DNA of 64,000 bases, taken from NCBI RefSeq assembly GCF_022761115.1, contig NZ_JAKWJS010000002.1, positions 62,001-126,000 of the forward strand, in the 5' to 3' direction. How positions within the stretch are numbered: the stretch's first letter is position 1; every line of letters begins with the position of its first letter. The translations under genes were made by a program, and so were the position numbers. The notes beneath the pieces were generated by a model. That model was not told the DNA's origin. It did not search any database and saw nothing but the letters and a program-made list of their open reading frames with translations. Below, piece by piece: positions 60,380 through 64,000 of the stretch. This DNA comes from Dyella sp. RRB7. Lineage in GTDB: Bacteria > Pseudomonadota > Gammaproteobacteria > Xanthomonadales > Rhodanobacteraceae.

Positions 60380-61183
60380 ATGAAACGCATTCTTTCCATC
60401 ACTGCACTGAGCTTCTCCATGGTTGCATTCGCATCGGCCATGGCGGCCGATGGCTATGTCACGGGGCAAGTGAATATGCGCGCCGGGCCGGACACCAGCT
60501 ATCCCAGCGTCATCGTGCTGGGTACGGGCACCGAGGTTTCCATCCAGGGTTGTGTCGATGGCTGGTCGTGGTGCGATGTCATCACGGGAGGCAATCGCGG
60601 CTGGGTCGCCGGCAGTTACCTGCAGGAAAATTACCAGGGGCAGCGGGTTCTCGTCCCGGCCTATGGCGTGCAGATCGGCATTCCCATCATCACCTTCGTG
60701 TTTGGCACCTACTGGGACGACTATTACCGTAATCGTCCTTGGTACAGCCAGCGAGAACATTGGAGCCAGGTAACGCCCAACTATCGTCCTGTCGCGGCAA
60801 GCGATGACCATCGCCGTGACGCGGGCGCCGGTTCGCCCGACCATGGACATGGCGCTTCGGCGAACGACGCGGAGCCATCACGTGCCGCCCATGTTCCGGC
60901 AGCCAACGAGCCAAGATCATCAGACCTGGCTGCCGCGCGACCGGCGCAACATGCCGAGCCGTCCGCAACGGCTGCCCGACCTGTGCGACAGGCTGCAACG
61001 TCGTCTACCGTGGCCTCCCAGCATCACGCCGCCCCGGCTGAACGCCATGTGGCACAGGCGCGAGTGACTGCACCGCACGCAACTGCATCGCATGCCGCTC
61101 CCGCTGCAAGGGCATCCCGGCCGGCATCGCCCGAAAGGTCAGCCCCGAAGGAAGAGGGCGGCAATGACAAGAGCCAGCACTGA
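60380..61183 (+). CDS. Secreted SH3-domain protein with a low-complexity tail
   Basis: A 267-residue exported protein. The signal peptide is KRILSITALSFSMVAFASAMA. A bacterial SH3 (SH3b) domain occupies about residues 22-85 (GYVTGQVNMRAGPDTSYPSVIVLGTGTEVSI ... GWSWCDVITGGNRGWVAGSYL), a fold used to bind peptidoglycan or cell-wall peptides. A Tyr/Trp-rich block (YWDDYYRNRPWYSQREHW) follows, then a long Ala/His/Pro-rich tail that looks disordered. GAGGG lies 7 bases before the ATG. The role is not known; neighbours do not form an operon with it. Confidence 0.85.
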   Translation: MKRILSITALSFSMVAFASAMAADGYVTGQVNMRAGPDTSYPSVIVLGTGTEVSIQGCVDGWSWCDVITGGNRGWVAGSYLQENYQGQRVLVPAYGVQIGIPIITFVFGTYWDDYYRNRPWYSQREHWSQVTPNYRPVAASDDHRRDAGAGSPDHGHGASANDAEPSRAAHVPAANEPRSSDLAAARPAQHAEPSATAARPVRQAATSSTVASQHHAAPAERHVAQARVTAPHATASHAAPAARASRPASPERSAPKEEGGNDKSQH

Positions 61184-61489
61184 GTGTGCATGAGCACGCC
61201 TGCGACCATGGCGATTCCGGCGGTGAGGTCTTCGCTCCAATGGACCTCGCTGGCGGCCCCGCGATTCCCGGTGGCTCGCGCGGGCGTTGACCCGCGCGGA
61301 AGTCGGCCCGTGCATGCCGGCCTTCATGGTGCCCGTGGGTAGGGCACGGGGCGGTGCAGCACGTCTTCACATGGTTCTTCCCGCCGACAAGGTAGAAGAG
61401 ATAACTCAGGGTGACGCCGCCGCGATGGTCTGCGTGCGAGTTTCCATGGGTTTGCCGCTCTGCATGATCGCTTAAGGAAAAGGTGACTT
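61184..61489. other. Intergenic region with two GC-rich hairpins
   Basis: CGCGCGGG/CCCGCGCG (61277-61298, six-base loop) and GTGCCC/GGGCAC (61329-61347) are perfect inverted repeats after the SH3 gene. Neither has a T tract, so they may be transcript-end structures rather than classical terminators. Otherwise only the AAAGG ribosome site of the next gene is recognised. Confidence 0.4.
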
Positions 61490-64000
61490 TTGAAGATCAG
61501 CAATCCGCTCTCTTCGGTACGGCTTCATCGCCTCAGGGCCACTTTCCGCCGCCAACCGTCGTGGCGGCGACACATCGAACACACCCCGGAGCCGACCCTG
61601 CGCTCGGAGTTGTTCAGCGCCGACCAGATGGATCTGTATGGCGCCGCGCTGGCCAGCACGCATCGGTCCAGTGCGAACTCGCGTGACAATTCGCTATTGG
61701 CTCGCCTGGCCGACAACGAGGCCGTGCTTGCGCATTCCTGCGACATGCTCACGCGGGCGCATCGCGCGGATCGCCGCATCACCCCCGCCGCCGAATGGCT
61801 GCTCGACAACTATTACCTGATCGAAGAGCAGATCCGCACGGCGCAGCGACATCTGCCCAAGAGCTACAGCCGCGAGCTGCCACGCCTGCTCAGCGGGCCA
61901 TCCGCCCGCCTGCCGCGCGTCTACGATATTGCGCTGGAAACCATTTCCCATGGCGATGGCCGCGTCGACAACGAAAGCCTGAGCCGTTTCGTCGCCTCCT
62001 ACCAGACCGTCACGCCACTGACGCTCGGTGAGTTGTGGGCCATCCCGATCATGCTGCGGTTGGCCTTGATCGAGAACCTTCGTCGCGTCGCATCCCGCGT
62101 GATGGTGGATTGGAACGATCGCAACCTGGCCGACCAGTGGGCCGATCGAATGACGGAGATCGCCGAGCGCGACCCCAAGAGCGTCGTGCTTGCCGTCGCG
62201 GACATGGCGCGATCACACCCGCCGATGGCCAGCTCTTTCGTGGCGGAGCTGACGCGGCGGCTGCAAGGGCAGGGGCCCGCGCTGGCGTTGCCCCTGAACT
62301 GGATCGAGCAGCACCTGGCCGAATCGGGCTTGAGCATCGAACGCTTGGTGCAGATGGAGGCGCAGCAACAGGCAGCCGACCAGGTTTCCATCGGCAACAG
62401 CATCGGCAGCCTGCGCATGCTGTCCGCGTTGGACTGGCAGGAGTTCGTGGAAAGCACCAGTGTCGTCGAGCGCATCTTGCGAGACGATCCGGCGGCCATC
62501 TACACAGCGATGGATTTCGCCACGCGCGATCACTATCGCCACGTGGTGGAGTGGCTGGCCCGCCATAGCGCGCTGTCCGAGGCCGAGGTGGCGCAGGCCG
62601 CCGTCGAGCTTGCCAGGCAGCACGCGCAAGCTGGCAAAGACACGGATGTCGAGGCCCATGTCGGCTTCTATCTGGTCGACCGCGGATTGCCCGCGCTGGA
62701 ACAGCACATCGCCGTGCGGCATCCCTTGGCGGAGGTCTGGCAGCAACGCATCAAGCGGTCGCCGCTGACGTTCTATCTCGGTTCGATCGCACTGCTCACG
62801 GGGTTGTTCGCCTGGCCACTGTTGTCCAGCCTCGGGGGCAGCGGCATACACGGCCTATGGCGCCTGCTGATCGCCCTGCCCATTGTCGTGGTCACCAGCC
62901 AGCTGTCGATCAGCCTGGTGAACTGGCTGGTGTCCATCGTGATGAAGCCGCAGATGTTGCCACGCATGGACTATTCCGAGGGTTTGCCGAGCCAGGTGCG
63001 CAGCTTGGTGGTGGTGCCCTCGATGTTCTCCTGCGTTGAGGACGTCAACGAACTCGTCGAGGGCCTGGAGGTTCGCTTTCTGGCCAACCGTGACCGGTAT
63101 CTTCATTTCGCCTTGCTGACCGATTTCACCGATGCCGACGCGGAAGTACTGGAACAGGACGCCGCCCTGCTCGAGCTTGCGCAACGGCGAATCAGCCAGC
63201 TCAATGAAACCTACGCCGACGCGGGTGCCGATCGCTTCTTCCTGTTTCATCGGCCGCGCCGCTGGAATGCCATCGACAAGGTCTGGATGGGGGCCGAGCG
63301 CAAGCGCGGAAAGCTGGCCGACCTCAACGCGCTGCTTCGCGACGGCGATGCCAGCCGGTTTTCCTTGATCGTCGGTCACACTGCCGCGCTGAAGGACGTG
63401 AAGTATGTGATCACCCTGGACGTCGACACGCAGCTTCCACGCGGCGCGGCGCGCCAGTTCATCGGCGCCATGGCGCATCCGCTCAATCGCCCGGTCTATG
63501 ATGCCGGCAAGCGACGGATCGTGGCCGGCTACGCCATTCTGCAGCCACGGGTCGGCATCAGCCTGCCCAGCGCCGTGCGTTCCATCTACGCGCGCTTGTT
63601 TGGCAGCGACGCGGGTATCGACCCCTATACGCGGGCTGTGTCGGATGTTTATCAGGATCTCTTCGGGGAAGGCTCCTTCATCGGCAAGGGCATCTATGAC
63701 CTGGATGCCTTCGAGCGCGCGATGGAAGGACGGTTTCCCGACAACAGCATCCTCAGCCATGACCTGATAGAGGGCTGCTATGCGCGGTCGGGCCTGATCT
63801 CCGACGTGCAGCTGTACGAGGAATATCCCTCCCGCTACAGCGCGGACGCCAATCGCCGGCATCGCTGGATCCGTGGCGACTGGCAGTTGCTGCCCTGGCT
63901 GTTGCCACGCACCCCAATACGAAGCGGGGCGATCGAGCGGAGTTCGTTGTCGGCGCTGTCGCGCTGGAAGCTGTTGGACAACCTGCGTCGCAGCCTGGTC
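61490..64000 (+). CDS. Cyclic beta-glucan synthase, NdvB type (5' part)
   Basis: The first 837 codons of a very large protein; it runs off the window end. The N-terminal part (about 1-425) is helical and cytosolic. Two hydrophobic segments follow at about 426-450 (LTFYLGSIALLTGLFAWPLL) and 460-488 (LLIALPIVVVTSQLSISLV). The GT84 glycosyltransferase domain begins with SLVVVPSMFSCVEDVNELVEGLE; it has the DxD motif LDVDTQLPRGA (Asp644, Asp646) and FGEGSFIGKGIYD ... LSHDLIEGCYARSGL ... HRWIRGDWQLLPWL. Start is TTG with AAAGG 6 bases upstream, and a stop codon in frame just before it. Such proteins make cyclic beta-1,2-glucan from UDP-glucose. Family is firm; product linkage is inferred. Confidence 0.9.
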   Translation, partial: MKISNPLSSVRLHRLRATFRRQPSWRRHIEHTPEPTLRSELFSADQMDLYGAALASTHRSSANSRDNSLLARLADNEAVLAHSCDMLTRAHRADRRITPAAEWLLDNYYLIEEQIRTAQRHLPKSYSRELPRLLSGPSARLPRVYDIALETISHGDGRVDNESLSRFVASYQTVTPLTLGELWAIPIMLRLALIENLRRVASRVMVDWNDRNLADQWADRMTEIAERDPKSVVLAVADMARSHPPMASSFVAELTRRLQGQGPALALPLNWIEQHLAESGLSIERLVQMEAQQQAADQVSIGNSIGSLRMLSALDWQEFVESTSVVERILRDDPAAIYTAMDFATRDHYRHVVEWLARHSALSEAEVAQAAVELARQHAQAGKDTDVEAHVGFYLVDRGLPALEQHIAVRHPLAEVWQQRIKRSPLTFYLGSIALLTGLFAWPLLSSLGGSGIHGLWRLLIALPIVVVTSQLSISLVNWLVSIVMKPQMLPRMDYSEGLPSQVRSLVVVPSMFSCVEDVNELVEGLEVRFLANRDRYLHFALLTDFTDADAEVLEQDAALLELAQRRISQLNETYADAGADRFFLFHRPRRWNAIDKVWMGAERKRGKLADLNALLRDGDASRFSLIVGHTAALKDVKYVITLDVDTQLPRGAARQFIGAMAHPLNRPVYDAGKRRIVAGYAILQPRVGISLPSAVRSIYARLFGSDAGIDPYTRAVSDVYQDLFGEGSFIGKGIYDLDAFERAMEGRFPDNSILSHDLIEGCYARSGLISDVQLYEEYPSRYSADANRRHRWIRGDWQLLPWLLPRTPIRSGAIERSSLSALSRWKLLDNLRRSLV

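Noticed and set aside
60073-60732. A 219-codon plus-strand frame starting before the SH3-domain gene
   Set aside because: It runs out of frame through the start of the SH3 gene, which has a signal peptide and ribosome site; the longer frame has Arg-rich text without similarity.

Overview
The window is about 65% GC, gene-dense DNA from a chromosome. No rRNA, tRNA, insertion sequence, phage gene or CRISPR array was seen. Gene content (MEP isoprenoid genes, a hopanoid cluster with HpnN, NodT-type efflux lipoproteins, CopC/CopD, a DesA-like desaturase, a cyclic glucan synthase) points to a Gram-negative proteobacterium. A gammaproteobacterium of the Xanthomonadales/Rhodanobacteraceae type (Dyella, Frateuria, Rhodanobacter relatives) is my best guess, an inference from content and not from a marker gene.

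Region 1 (1-6.8 kb) is mixed housekeeping: a NodT efflux lipoprotein, an isochorismatase-family hydrolase, a DksA/TraR zinc-finger protein, phosphoglucomutase, an aldo/keto reductase and ferredoxin-NADP reductase.

Region 2 (7-31.3 kb) is an almost self-contained hopanoid factory. dxs-ispH-dxr-ispA (plus type I idi further on) supply farnesyl diphosphate. A eukaryote-like squalene synthase replaces the HpnCDE route and feeds squalene-hopene cyclase. HpnH and HpnG add and trim the adenosyl side chain, HpnI/HpnK/HpnJ make the cyclitol ether head group, HpnA and HpnB are the accessory epimerase and glycosyltransferase, and HpnN and HpnL are membrane proteins for transport. Unexplained passengers are a ferritin-like di-iron protein, a DUF2147 protein and copC-copD.

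Region 3 (31.3-54.4 kb) looks like a low-oxygen/stress regulon. It holds five universal stress proteins, a GNAT acetyltransferase, a beta-CASP metallo-hydrolase, a PRPP-synthetase-like protein with an AMP/thymidine phosphorylase, two CBS proteins, a zinc alcohol dehydrogenase, a degenerate ribonucleotide-reductase-like protein, an FNR-type regulator lacking the iron-sulfur cysteines, a PAS-GAF hybrid kinase with an OmpR-type regulator, a DevBCA-like ABC exporter and phosphoketolase. Eight FNR-box-like palindromes (TTGAY-N4-RTCAA or close) sit in its intergenic spaces, two of them perfect. The arrangement resembles the low-oxygen-activated (lxa) locus of Burkholderia cenocepacia and Anr/Dnr regulons, but the regulator-to-box link is inferred.

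Region 4 (54.4-64 kb) is envelope and stress related: a secreted protein of unknown function, a DUF1328 membrane peptide, a phospholipase D/cardiolipin synthase-like lipoprotein, a second Crp/Fnr-type regulator, CsbD, a fatty acid desaturase, an SH3-domain secreted protein and the 5' part of a large cyclic beta-glucan synthase (NdvB type) cut by the window end.
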